64,000 nucleotides of DNA, taken from contig JBAMJV010004012.1 of NCBI GenBank assembly GCA_037951105.1, positions 62,001-126,000 on the forward strand. Direction: 5' to 3'. Positions 12,434-24,400 of this stretch are shown one piece after another. The position numbers were made by a program, and so were the translations under genes. The notes beneath the pieces are model-generated. The model was not told the DNA's origin, did no database searches, and was given only the letters and a program-made list of their open reading frames with translations. The DNA comes from Echinarachnius parma (lineage: Eukaryota > Echinodermata > Echinoidea > Clypeasteroida > Echinarachniidae). Every line of letters starts with the position of its first letter. Position 1 is the first letter of the stretch.

Positions 12434-15400
12434 GTTGCTTGGAATGAGGAGTCCTGGAGAAAACGTAAAACAAAAAGATAAGAAGGAATATCTTCAGTTA
12501 GTAATTATATTTGAAAGATTAAATATAAACTTTTATACATTTACAAACATTTGATTTGATGTACTTTAGCAGTCTGATGTGTATTGAATACTACAAAATC
12601 CAAAACATCCAACTGTAACAGAACACTAATAGTTTGGTATAATAATTATCATTATCATGCGCGAACATTTGCAAAATATGGTCAAAACATACCCATCTAC
12701 AGGCATCTAAATGATCAGATATCAAATGGGCGGGTTTGAATGTTAATTGACAAAAATATTTATAAAAACAATAATAATCATAAGAATTATAATTCTATCA
12801 CTACAAATAATACAAAATAACAATCATCACCATACAGCTGTTTCTTTACAAAGTTACCTGCTTCTATATTACGTCAAATGAAACCAAGACAGACCTGGGA
12901 TTTGGATGTGGTTTTAATTCAAGGCTAGATACTTATGCCACGGACTTGCACTGTTGTTAATATACTCCACTTAAACCATCTTGTTTACAAAATACCTAAC
13001 TTTCGCAAAATGTCAGGGATTCAGGAAGTATCTTTCTACCGCACGTGCTGCACGGGCCACACAACAAATTAGAGAGAACGGCTGACAAACACGAAGAAAC
13101 CTCAACACCTCGGTATAGGCCGGTCATTAATTGACTCCAACCTAACATCCCCCCCTCAATCAGTATCCTGTATTTTAATTGGACGATAATCCACAAATCG
13201 ACAAGACAGAGACCTCAGACCACTAACAAGAAATAAACAAAAACTGTTCCCTTTTCTCTTCCTTATTAAGTTCTTACATTTTCATTTAACCTGCTGAAAG
13301 CTTAGCCCATGAAATTTCGGCCTGGAATCTATTTTGAAATTGGCAACTTCCAAAAATGCAGGCATTCCTTGCATTTTGTGGCTAGATGATAGTTAATTGT
13401 GATAGTTGATCTTTATCAATTATGGCAATTAACTTTGTTTGTCTTTGTGACCAAGTTGGGCAAGTAAAAGCAAAGATTTGTCATATTTTAGTGGCCAAAA
13501 ACATGAATCTGGTGGCTCGAAATAATGTCAAGCATTAGCCCAGGGTCAGTGCTAATATCAAGTCCTGGATATTTGAGCTATTTTAAATATTACATTTACA
13601 ATATGACATCAATTTATACTAAAAAGAAAGCTAATGATAAAGTCTGGTTTAAAAACTTCTTTTTCAACGGGCTAACAAAATAACAATAAGCCAAAACAAT
13701 TCAATATTGTGAATCCATACAGAAGACAAATCTTAAAACAAAAAAGTTGTATCCCTGCAAAAATATTAAATGAGATTTGAGAACTGTCTCAAGGTCATTT
13801 AGGTTTTAAAGAGGAAAAGGGGGTTTAAGTGGGAGGGTGGAAAGGGGGGCAGATTGATCCTCTGGGGGAATCGCTATTGACAGAACCAATTTACTTACAG
13901 ACTGGAAGGGGATTAGAGCAGATGAGGGGAGGAATAGGAGTAGACTTTCACCCTCCTTGAGATTCCGTATTTCCCCAAATCGTTACGGCCTGCCTAATAA
14001 TGCAACTAATTGATTAATTAACTAATGAACACTTCCAACAACAGGTCATGTGGTATTGGTATTTAGCATGCAATAAGTGAATTGCTGATTCAAAGACTAA
14101 ACTAATTTGTATGTGTTGACCTCACCTTCCTTCCCATGTTTGAGACTGCCAGTTCGGCCAGTTCACAAATTTGTTTTGCATTGAACTCTATGCAAATTTA
14201 TGGGGGCTCTTTTATGATTTTGGGGGGCGAATTCACCCTGAGCCCCTGTGTATTTTGTTTTACTGTTATGAGGTATTTGCATTTAGCACAAAATAAGAAA
14301 ATTCAGGATTAAAATACCTGTGAATGAATGATGCAGGATAGTGAACACCCTTACCATTCTTTGTACACAGCCCTTCCCCTAAACCATTGCTCTTCCAGAA
14401 CTTTTCCTAATCAAATAATTCTTTCTACAAGATTTCTACGGACATGAGTAAGTTGAGGATTCAAACAAATTTTGTCGAGAAAGAACAATTAGGCCCGATA
14501 AATATTTGATTTGACTGATTGATAAGATTTATTGATTTCTTTACAAAGTCATGCTAGCAGATTATAAATGTCAAATAAGAAACAGATATTTTTACCTATT
14601 GACGAATTATCTTCACTTAAAATCTGTTGTCACAATATTTTAAAACAGTTTTATAGGTTGCAATATATTCTACTATAATTGTTAGGATGCCTGGTTTCTG
14701 TTGCAAGCCAAATTGCAGACCTCAAAATGTCAGGTTGGCTCTTGTGGCAAGACCAAATTTTACAATTATATCCTGAATTTCTACATTTTCCCACTTGGGC
14801 AATTCCATAATTACGGACGTACATTTCAGACACTTTAATAAGCTATTCCAGTCAGTGTGGGAATTACTCAAGAGGTCTAGTGTGCTATATGTATGACATT
14901 CAGTGAGGGTTCAATTATTGCAAACTTGCATGCAATATTATCAGCATTATGACCTTGAAATAATTGAAAACATCACCGTTACGGACGTACGCAGAGAAAG
15001 TGATTTTTCTGACATTTGAATTTAAAATGTAAAACTCTGTGAATTGTGAGATACATTCCATTGAAATGATACATTATCATTTCATTTAGATGTCAAATGA
15101 TGAGAATCACCACAAAAAAAAAATTATTTCCACTTCTAATTAAGAATTAATTAGACTGCTTCTTTGTTACGGACGTACAGTTACGGACGTACAAAGTGTC
15201 CGTTACGGACGTACAAGTGCAAAGTCTATGGGTCACAAATTATTTCTTGGAAAGTATAGTAGTTTTATGCATAAACATTCTTTTTTGACATACTGTAGGT
15301 AATTAATAATTTTCCAACATAAAAAATTGCCAGAGCCAAAATGGTTTCTTTGTATTTCCTTGTTTTGTGAATTTCTTATGTATTTCATTGTTTTTTCAAC

Positions 15401-18400
15401 TTTCTATTTTTTTTTTTTTTTTTGATGAAATTGATTATTGACCATGGTCCAATCAATTTTAGACTAAAATTAAATAATGGCAATGATTAGAATGGAAAAA
15501 AATGAAGGGTTTATAAGTGAATCTTATAATTACCTAATTTCCATAGGATTTGTACACAAATCACAAAATTTAGGATTTCTTAGCTGACATTCACTTACAA
15601 AAGGTCACATGACTTTGCAACGGTATACCTGTTCGTTGCAAATTTGGTCTCAAAAGTTGCGTAATATTTCAATGAAAAAACTCATGAAGCTGCACAGCGA
15701 TACCTATGAGCGTTGTAGAATTAACACATGAAATGTCAAAGAGGGGGTGGATTCCGTTACGGACGTACGTTACGGACGCACACATTTGTATATCAAATAA
15801 TTACTTAATTAGTGTTGATTGGAGAACTCTAATGTACTATTTTAGTTGAGGGTCTTGTGCTTGCTTTGCATTAACATTTTCATTTTTATTGAATTGTTCG
15901 TCTTCATGAAAAATTGAAATAATGTGTTTTTTCGTTACGGACGTACATGACCAAAAGAATGTCGACATTGATTTACAATAAAAAATAATTAAAAGAGCCA
16001 AATTCAATTCTACTTCAGATTTGTTGTTCACTAGGTTATTATCTTCAAATCTATCACTGTCAATGATTTGTCATCACCTTTTATAATGTAAATATTTAGT
16101 AAAATTAATTATTCATCATCATAGTGATAAGAAAGTATCAATTCTTTTCCTCACTTTGAAAGGATCTTGTGACCTTGACCTTGGGTAAAAATATATTTAA
16201 CTACTGATTTCTGAAAGTTCATACATTTAACTTTAATATGATGTTTCACTTAGTTTAATTTGATCATTTTGAAAAGTTGGTCTCCTGGTTGACATATTTA
16301 TGGAATTGCCCACTTGCTTAATTTCCTCAATTACAATATTTGTCAAAACCATTGACATCATAGTTAAACCGAACCCTCGTTGACTTTCAAATTGGCAAAA
16401 TTGGGTATGTTTGTGAAGGAAATGTTATTTTTTCTAAGGATATTAACTTAATCCGCGATAAAAATGTTGAAATTTGACTTAAAAAGTCTTCGAAAATGGG
16501 GCAAAAGTGAGCAGTCTCCGAGACTGAAATTCGCTCAACGATCGGCCTGAAAATCGTGACGTCATCGGTAGAACGGGCCCGGCCGATCAGCTGATCAAGC
16601 AAAGCGATGCGCGTGCATTATACGGTGTTGTGTATTACTTTTTGATAACGTACGATCGAGCTGGACAGTTTTATTTCGAGGAAAATGGAGGAAAATACTC
16701 TCGAACTGAGTTTCGCAATGGATTTTTCCGAAGAAGATGAAGAAGAGGACAGGAATGATTCATCAGACAGCGACAATGATGACGGGATTTGGGAGATTTT
16801 TGGCGCTAGTTCACTATTGTACCCGCACTCCGGTGTTGGTACCCCGTTGGCACGCTACGCCGCTAGCTGCCCGTGACGCACTCGTGAAGAGTACCATACA
16901 AAACACAAATGTAATTTACCCAAAATCAACTAAATCTTCGACCATTGCTCAAATTATGGTCATGATTTCAAAGTAGTTACACAGAACAGGTAAAAAAAGA
17001 TAACTACTTTGAAATCATGACCATTATTTGAGCAATTTTTGAAGATTTAGTTGATTTTGGGTACGTTACATATGTGTTTCGTAGGGTAGTCTTCACGAAC
17101 GCGGCACGGCCAGCTAGCGGGCCAGCGTGCCGACACCGGAGTGCGGGTTTCAATGCGCCCTTTCCCCCAGCATCTTCCCCGGCAAACTGTGCATGGACAT
17201 GGTGCAATTCGCTATACAATTGCCGCAGTCATACGCCAGATCGACAAATCTATCACTTTCATGGCCTCTTTGACATTATTATAGTTATTTTTCACTGTCG
17301 GCTTAGAATGCCGACAGAGAAAAATACAATATAATGTCAAAGTCAAAGAGGGCATGTGAAAGTGATAGATTTGTCGATCTACCATACGCCATGCACCTTT
17401 TCCCGACTTTGCGACTCGAATTCAACTTTGTCGATACTGGCGAACTCGCGATTTCCACCTCAAAACCATGCCTGAAATCTTCACTTCCTTCAGACATTTC
17501 CACCATTCTCCGATTTTGCAGATTTCAGGTCAAATCTAACAAGAAAAATGATATTGACAAGGACGGCGTTCTATCGATTAAGCAGGGCAGCATTACTCGC
17601 GCTCGCTGGACTGGGGGATCGTTGGGGGAGGCAACGGGTGCCGCTCTACCATCAGCGGCCGTGCATGGTTTGGGCCTATTCTACCTGTGACGTCATCAAA
17701 TTTCTCTGCACCAAATCGCCGTCAAACGGCGAAAATCGGGGTTCAGAATAAGAGTTTAAATTTGCTTTTAATTGTTTTCTGGGCGGTGTTAGGGCTTCAA
17801 AATTAACTTTTTCATGCTCAGTATGTTCTCAGCTTTCAGAAGAGGTACAATATGCATATTATAGGATCTTCATTGAGTTTTCGGTTTAATACAAACTCCA
17901 GAACTTAGTTTGTTTGTAGTTTTGTTTGTAGTTTTGTTTACCTCTTTTACAAAATCTTACGGCAAACAGAAATTGACGTAATGTAAAGTATTTCTTGAAA
18001 CTATTTAATTAGCACTTAATTTAATAAATAACTTTTCTTTCAACAATATCACCTTCGTATCGTAAAATTTAATTTGTATTAACTCCTTTCATTTCCACAA
18101 ATGCTGCATTTGTCAAGTGTGACATTGCACTTCGATACAACACACTGCATAAATGACAGAAATTGACGTAAAGTACTGTAGTTCTTGAAACTATCTAATT
18201 AGTTCTCAATTTAATAAATAACATTTCTTTCAACAATTTCTTCTTGGTATCGTAAAACTTAATTGGTTACTCCTTTCATTTCCTCAAACGCTGCATTTGT
18301 CAAGTGTGACATTGCACTTTGATACAACACACTGCATAAATGACAGAAATTGATGTAGAGTACTGTAGTTCTTGAAACTAATTTATTAGTTCTTAATTTA

Positions 18401-21400
18401 TTAATTTTTTCTTTCCACAGTATCACCTTGCTATCAATGCTACATAAATGACCTCATAGCAATAACGTTACCTTGGCAATCCCTAAAATTAATTATTCTG
18501 TTCTTGCAATCTGCAGTTACATATTTTAAAGCAATACATATAGAAATTCACTTTTTTATTTCTTGCATACTGGTATGAAGTCACTGATTTCGGCAACTGG
18601 AGTAATTTTTGAGCTATTGGCAGTTTAATTTCTTATCCCCACTAAACATATCTGCAAGGGTTGAACAAATCCAAATCAAAGCACATTATATATGCTTATA
18701 TACTGGGCTTGAAATGAGCACAATCTGCAGGCTGGGGCCCCACCAAAAAAAAAAGCTTGGGCCCTAACAATTTTAAATGCCAAATTTTACTGGGCAACCT
18801 AAATTATAAACATACTTTTATATGTTTTTTCTTCTTTCGGGCCACTCCATTCAGGGCCAGCAAAATATGACTAATCTCAACTTTACTTGCCCGACTCGGC
18901 CACAAGGCAAGAAAGTTAATTTCTAGCTGTGCATTAACAAATATATATTTTATGACAAGCAGTATGGGCAATCTTCTACATGCCTAAATCAGGGCTCGAC
19001 ACTAGCACTTGCCTGGGGCAAGTAAAAATTGGTGTCAAGCAAGTAAAATTGTATAACTTGTACAGTTTGCTTGCCCGATCAGGCAACTGAGTAATTGTTC
19101 ATCAATTAGAGCACTGTTAACCTCATCCATGTTAACCTCATCGTGAAGTAAGAAGGCAAGTACATTTTTATATTGGGTCAAGTAAAATTTCAAAATGTTA
19201 GATTTGACTCGCTCTTGAAAACGGGCCAGTTCAGAAAAAAGTTAGCGTGGAGCAGTGGAGGCTTGCCTTAGCTTGCCTACATATCAACAACACTAACACT
19301 CCTAATGGGACTTTCCCAGCCGGTCTCCTTTCTGTCTCTTTTTCATAATTAAGAAGATCCCTTACCTCCCCTTCCAAACAAAATGTTCAGCTTAGTTTAA
19401 TTTTTTGACAGACAAACATGATCTTAAAGGGATCTAGTAACTTTGTTGTAATGTGAAAAACTTAAAAAGTGTTGATAAAATTTCTGTTATATGTATGTCC
19501 ACCGAGTGATTTGTGAAAATTCATGGTAAATGGCCGTCATATAACCAAGTAATGAACAAAAATGTAATGGGACAGGTTAAAAAAAAAATTTGATTTCCCT
19601 TTCGTTAAAAATATATTTACGATTGAAGTGTTCAGATGTTAAACTATCCACTGGATAGTCATAACTGTGTACAAATTCAGTGCAATGAGTTAGTGAATAT
19701 TACCTTGCATTTTCACTAATTACTCTGCCATATATATATAACATTCATTTAACATGAAATGTTCACACGTTACTCAGTGGACATATCAGATCACAACAAT
19801 ACACATTGTATCAACCAATAATAACTTTTTGCACACGTCAACAAAGTTCCTAAATCCCTTTAAGTTTAGATCCCTTTAATGCTATCAAAATGCTTGTCAC
19901 ATTCAATTAGGGAATCTACTCATCTGGGAGTAACATTTAATGTCATGAGACGGTTTTGTCCAATTCTCACACATGTTTTTTTAATCAGATAGCTTGAAAT
20001 AACAAATGATTAATTAATTTCAACAATCTGACCTCACACATGACATTCAGTATGTCTGGATGATTATTTTATAACTGGTTGAACTTATGAAACTGCTTTA
20101 TTCTCACATACTGATATCATTGATATGTTTTCCAAAGGTTGACTGGAGGGGGAAAAAGTTAACCAATAGACCGCTTCGGTAATGTATGCAAATAATATGC
20201 GTATGATGTCAGACTCCCCGTCGGCAAGCATAACAATAGTAACCTGCCGATGGGGAGTCTGACGTCATACGCATATTATTTGCATACATTACCGAAGCGG
20301 TCTATTGAAGACAATTTTATTCTGGTATAACATGCATTCTCCAAAGATCTCAGCCCAAGTATTTTGGGGACTAGTCCTGAATGGATTCTAATATGTGACC
20401 CGTCCTACGTAGAAGAACCGAAAGTCGACAAAGTTGATTTTCTGGATTTGTATTTAGTTCGATTCAGCAATATCTAAGCTTTAATATGATATAAAGTTTG
20501 TCTCATAATGATTCTGCAACGCGGAGTTATTGACGCTTTTCTAAGGCAAATATTGAACGGTCTGGAAATAAGATGCCGAGAAAATAGCTCAAGAAACTTT
20601 ACATCCATTTCGAAAGTGAAATTAGCGTTTTAAGCAGGCCATAAATGAACCGATTGCATGAATAGAATGTCGTAGCAACCTTTATTCAATTTTCTTGAAA
20701 ACTTGCATATCAGTAAATATGTATGATATACACCTTCCCTCCAGAAACTGTTGAATATTATCCATGCATTGTAGAGATATGAACAGATTTAATTACAATT
20801 TAAGTGGGTTTGGAACGATAAACTGTACACATCGAGCACATGATACAATAGCGAGCACTTTCAGGTAACAAAAGGGGCTCCGCTCTGGATCTGTTTATTG
20901 TTCGATTAATCGGTATTGACTGGCAGTTTGATTTTAGGAATGCAAACTTGCGTCTGGTGCGTAATGTAAACACTATTACAAAGAACAGTATGTTGATACG
21001 TGAAAAGTAAAACGGGGTATCGAAGCTAGACATTTTGGAGGGGGAGGCCCCAGGTACCAAAGGGGGAGGCCCCAGGTACCAAAGGGGGAGGGGGGATCCG
21101 TTGGTACAGGGTTTGTTTTCGTTCTTTTGGCGGGGATGCCCGGGGATGTCCCTTAGAAAATTTTAAAACAGGTGTCTAAGTAACGGAGGCGAGCCTCGGT
21201 CAACTTCAAAATAAGGGTATATAAAAGAGTGGGATTGTGCTTTAGCCAACTTAAAACAAGCTCTAAATAGCGTTGTTTTTTTTGTTTTTTTGGTGGTGTG
21301 GGGGGGGGGGGGGGTATGCCTTATTATAAAATTATTATGAACTACTTAAATATGTAGTACGACAAATTAATTCTACATACGATTAATGAATGTTATGTTA

Positions 21401-24400
21401 CAGGGCCCAATTCTTTAATCTATATAATACTCACACTCAACCAGTGGTGTACATAGTGTATGAGGTTGGAGGGGGGGGGGGGGGGGGGGGGGGTGCAGTT
21501 AATTGGATAGGACTTGGGTCGTATTGTCATAAACATACTTTGTCAAACTCAATAGGGCCACTATACAATGGAGGCCATTTGGATTACTAATCTCCGTGCA
21601 CAGTCAATAGGGATTAAAGAATCTCGATGCGCGCTGGCCGCTCTTGACAGCTACAGAGATTCCAACTTAGCACAAAGGGGTTGTTAAGAGGCGGAGCTTA
21701 ATATCGATCGCTTTTAGTGGCAAATAATTTTGGAACGCAAACTTTTCAAACCTGCAAAAAACATGCTTCAAAACTCTGCTTAATTTTTACCTTTCCACTG
21801 GATATTTTTACTGGATATTTTGCGTACCGGTAGAACAGATATCAGGGAAATGTATGAGGCAATAATATTTTTTTCCACTTTTTCATGCAATTTCAAATCA
21901 ATCGTGATTTCTGAGGTTCGACATCTTGCGACTTCTGGCTCCTCTGCGGATGGCGAGGCACATATATCAAGTAGAAGAACAGTAAAATGTTGTAAGCACT
22001 GAGGCTAACGAATGAGCTACACAACTACAGAACTGAACATCCAAACCCTCTATTATGTGATCCTTATGAATCTAACCTCGTAAACTGATTCAACTCTCTC
22101 TAAACCTGTCAATAAATATTAGCTGCATTCAAATTTGTTTGAATCTGTATTCAGGGTTCAACACTAGAACTTGCCTAGCGCAAGTAAACAAATAATTTTA
22201 TGAATGGGCTACTATGTTTGCCTGAGCCAGCGCCTAATATTTCTGTTCAAGGAAGCAGGTAAATAAAATTTCTTTTTGGTGTTTGAAAAATGTATGATTA
22301 TCATTCTACTTGCCAGAATGAGACAATAGAGAAACTAGATGGATCTTCGACTGCGCGCAGTCGAAAATGATGCCTCCGCCATTGCGTGATTTATACCAAG
22401 CCCCAAAAATCAACATGCACTGAATCAATTCTTCAACTCAATTTTAATAGTTAAAATTACAAGATACAAATACAATGAAGGTACCAAGTTTGATGGTTAT
22501 TTATCAACTGGTTTATGAGATATTGCAATTAATAAGGTATTTTGGCATAACGAGTCATGTGACCTTGACCTTTGACCTTATGACCCCAAAATCTGATGGC
22601 TACAACGGCTTCTTGTGATACATTCAGGTACCAAGTTTGATTGAAATATGACATTCAGTTCTTGAGATTTTGCAATTACAAGCTAATTTAGCATATATAT
22701 ATTGTGCCCTGCGACCTTTGACCTTTGACCTCATGACCCCAAAATCTAACCAGTTATTAGTCACCTCAAGATACATACATGTACCATGTTTGGTCAGAAT
22801 CCGTCAATCCGTTCTTGAGATAACGCAATCACGAGCTATTTTTGCATATATAAAATGAGCCCTGTGACCATTGACCTTTGACCTCATGACCCCAAAATCT
22901 AATCAGATCATTGGCACCCCAGGATACATACATGAACCAAGTTTGGTGAGAATCCGTCAATCAGTTCTTAAGATAATGCGATCACAAGCTATTTTTGCAT
23001 ATATAATGAGCCCTGTGACCTTTGACCTTTGACCTCATGACCCCAAAATCTAATCAGATCATTGGCACCCCAGGATACATACATGAACCAAGTTGGGTGA
23101 GAATCCGTCAATCGGTTCTTGAGATAATGCGATCACGAGCTATTTTTGCATATATAATGAGCCCTGTGACCTTTGACCTTTGACCCCAAAATCTAATCAG
23201 ATCATTGGCACCCCAGGATACATACATGAACCAAGTTTGGTGAGAATCCGTCAATCGGTTCTTGAGATAACGCGATCACGAGAACGGGACGTAAGGACGG
23301 ACGTACGTACGGACGTACGTACGGACGGACGGACAACCCGAAAACATAATGCCTCCGGCTACTTCGTTGCGGAGGCATAAAAAGTAATGTGGATGCTTGC
23401 CATATTAAACAGCACTTAAAAAAGTTCAAGCTAACTTACCAACAAGTTTTCCTCTGTCCGTCTTGAGGCGAATGATCTGCATGACGGAGCTGCCCGAGGG
23501 GTTGATCCTGAGAACCTCTTCCACCTTACTCCAGATGGACAACACTGCACCAGACACGACGTAGAAGGTGCGACGTCGCAGACCAATCTCACATGGAATA
23601 CCAAGCATGGTGGTCTTGCATGTGCCTTTCCTGTAAACAAATAAACAAACAATACTTATTAAATCAATTTAAACAGTGTTCCCTTGAGATATCTTACACC
23701 TTTCTCCACGGAATATCCAGCATGGTGGTTTTACATGTGCCTTTCCTGTAAACAAATATTTGAACCATAGTTATTAAATACATTTGTTAAAGATTGAAAC
23801 AATGTTCCCTTGGGATGAAAGTAAAACTGAAGCAGAGCATCACATCTACATTACTCCACAGCTCCTCATAACAGGACGTAGAAGGTGCGACAATGCAGAC
23901 CAATGTCACACAAAATACCAAGCATGGTGGTTTTGCAAGATGAACAATAATTGAAAATCAATTGAAATAGATTGAAACAATGTTTCCGTGGGATAAAACT
24001 GAAGCTAAGCATCTCATCCACACACACACATTAAAACAAATTCACATGTCAGCAGACATCTGGCTTTTGAATTACGTCATCATTCATTTACAAGTATCAT
24101 ATCGTAAATAAATTTAGATTATGTTTTGCTTGTTCAATGTTGTGGTAGTATCATACAGTTTTCTTGCTGAATTTTGCCATGAGAATCATACTAATGAACA
24201 TATTTTGAAACAATCAATAAAATGCCTGCAACTGGTATGAAACTATCTCTGAACTTTTTCAATACATATAAACAAGAGTCTTATCAAACTAAAACGATTA
24301 CAAAGTTTATAATAACCGACTAATGTTCCATTAAAAAAGGTTTAATTTATATTAACCTAAAAAATGTCATGAATGATTAACCATACATGACAACAGCACT

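Larger units (their letters stand above)
12454..23439 (-). other. SBNO1 intron 28 (about 11 kb): repeats only, no coding exon
   Basis: Contains the TTACGGACGTAC cluster, a CpG-rich composite inverted repeat, a 190-bp tandem repeat, a TTAA-bounded foldback MITE, a 144-bp palindrome, G-runs and the GCCTCC-ended repeat, each listed separately. Between them (12.5-14.7, 18.5-19.4 and 20.3-22.3 kb) I see only AT-rich sequence with fragments of dispersed repeats, e.g. the CAAGTAAA-type pieces near 18990-19210 and 22150-22330. Confidence 0.7.

Noticed and set aside
16685..16876. Acidic plus-strand frame [10 protein letters not shown] as an independent gene
   Set aside because: Only about 45 codons before it enters the inverted repeat, and no downstream exon was found; kept as part of the composite element.
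22332..23380. CRISPR-like regularly spaced repeats
   Set aside because: Units are ~152 bp with similar sequence throughout, in a eukaryotic intron; there is no short repeat with unique spacers.
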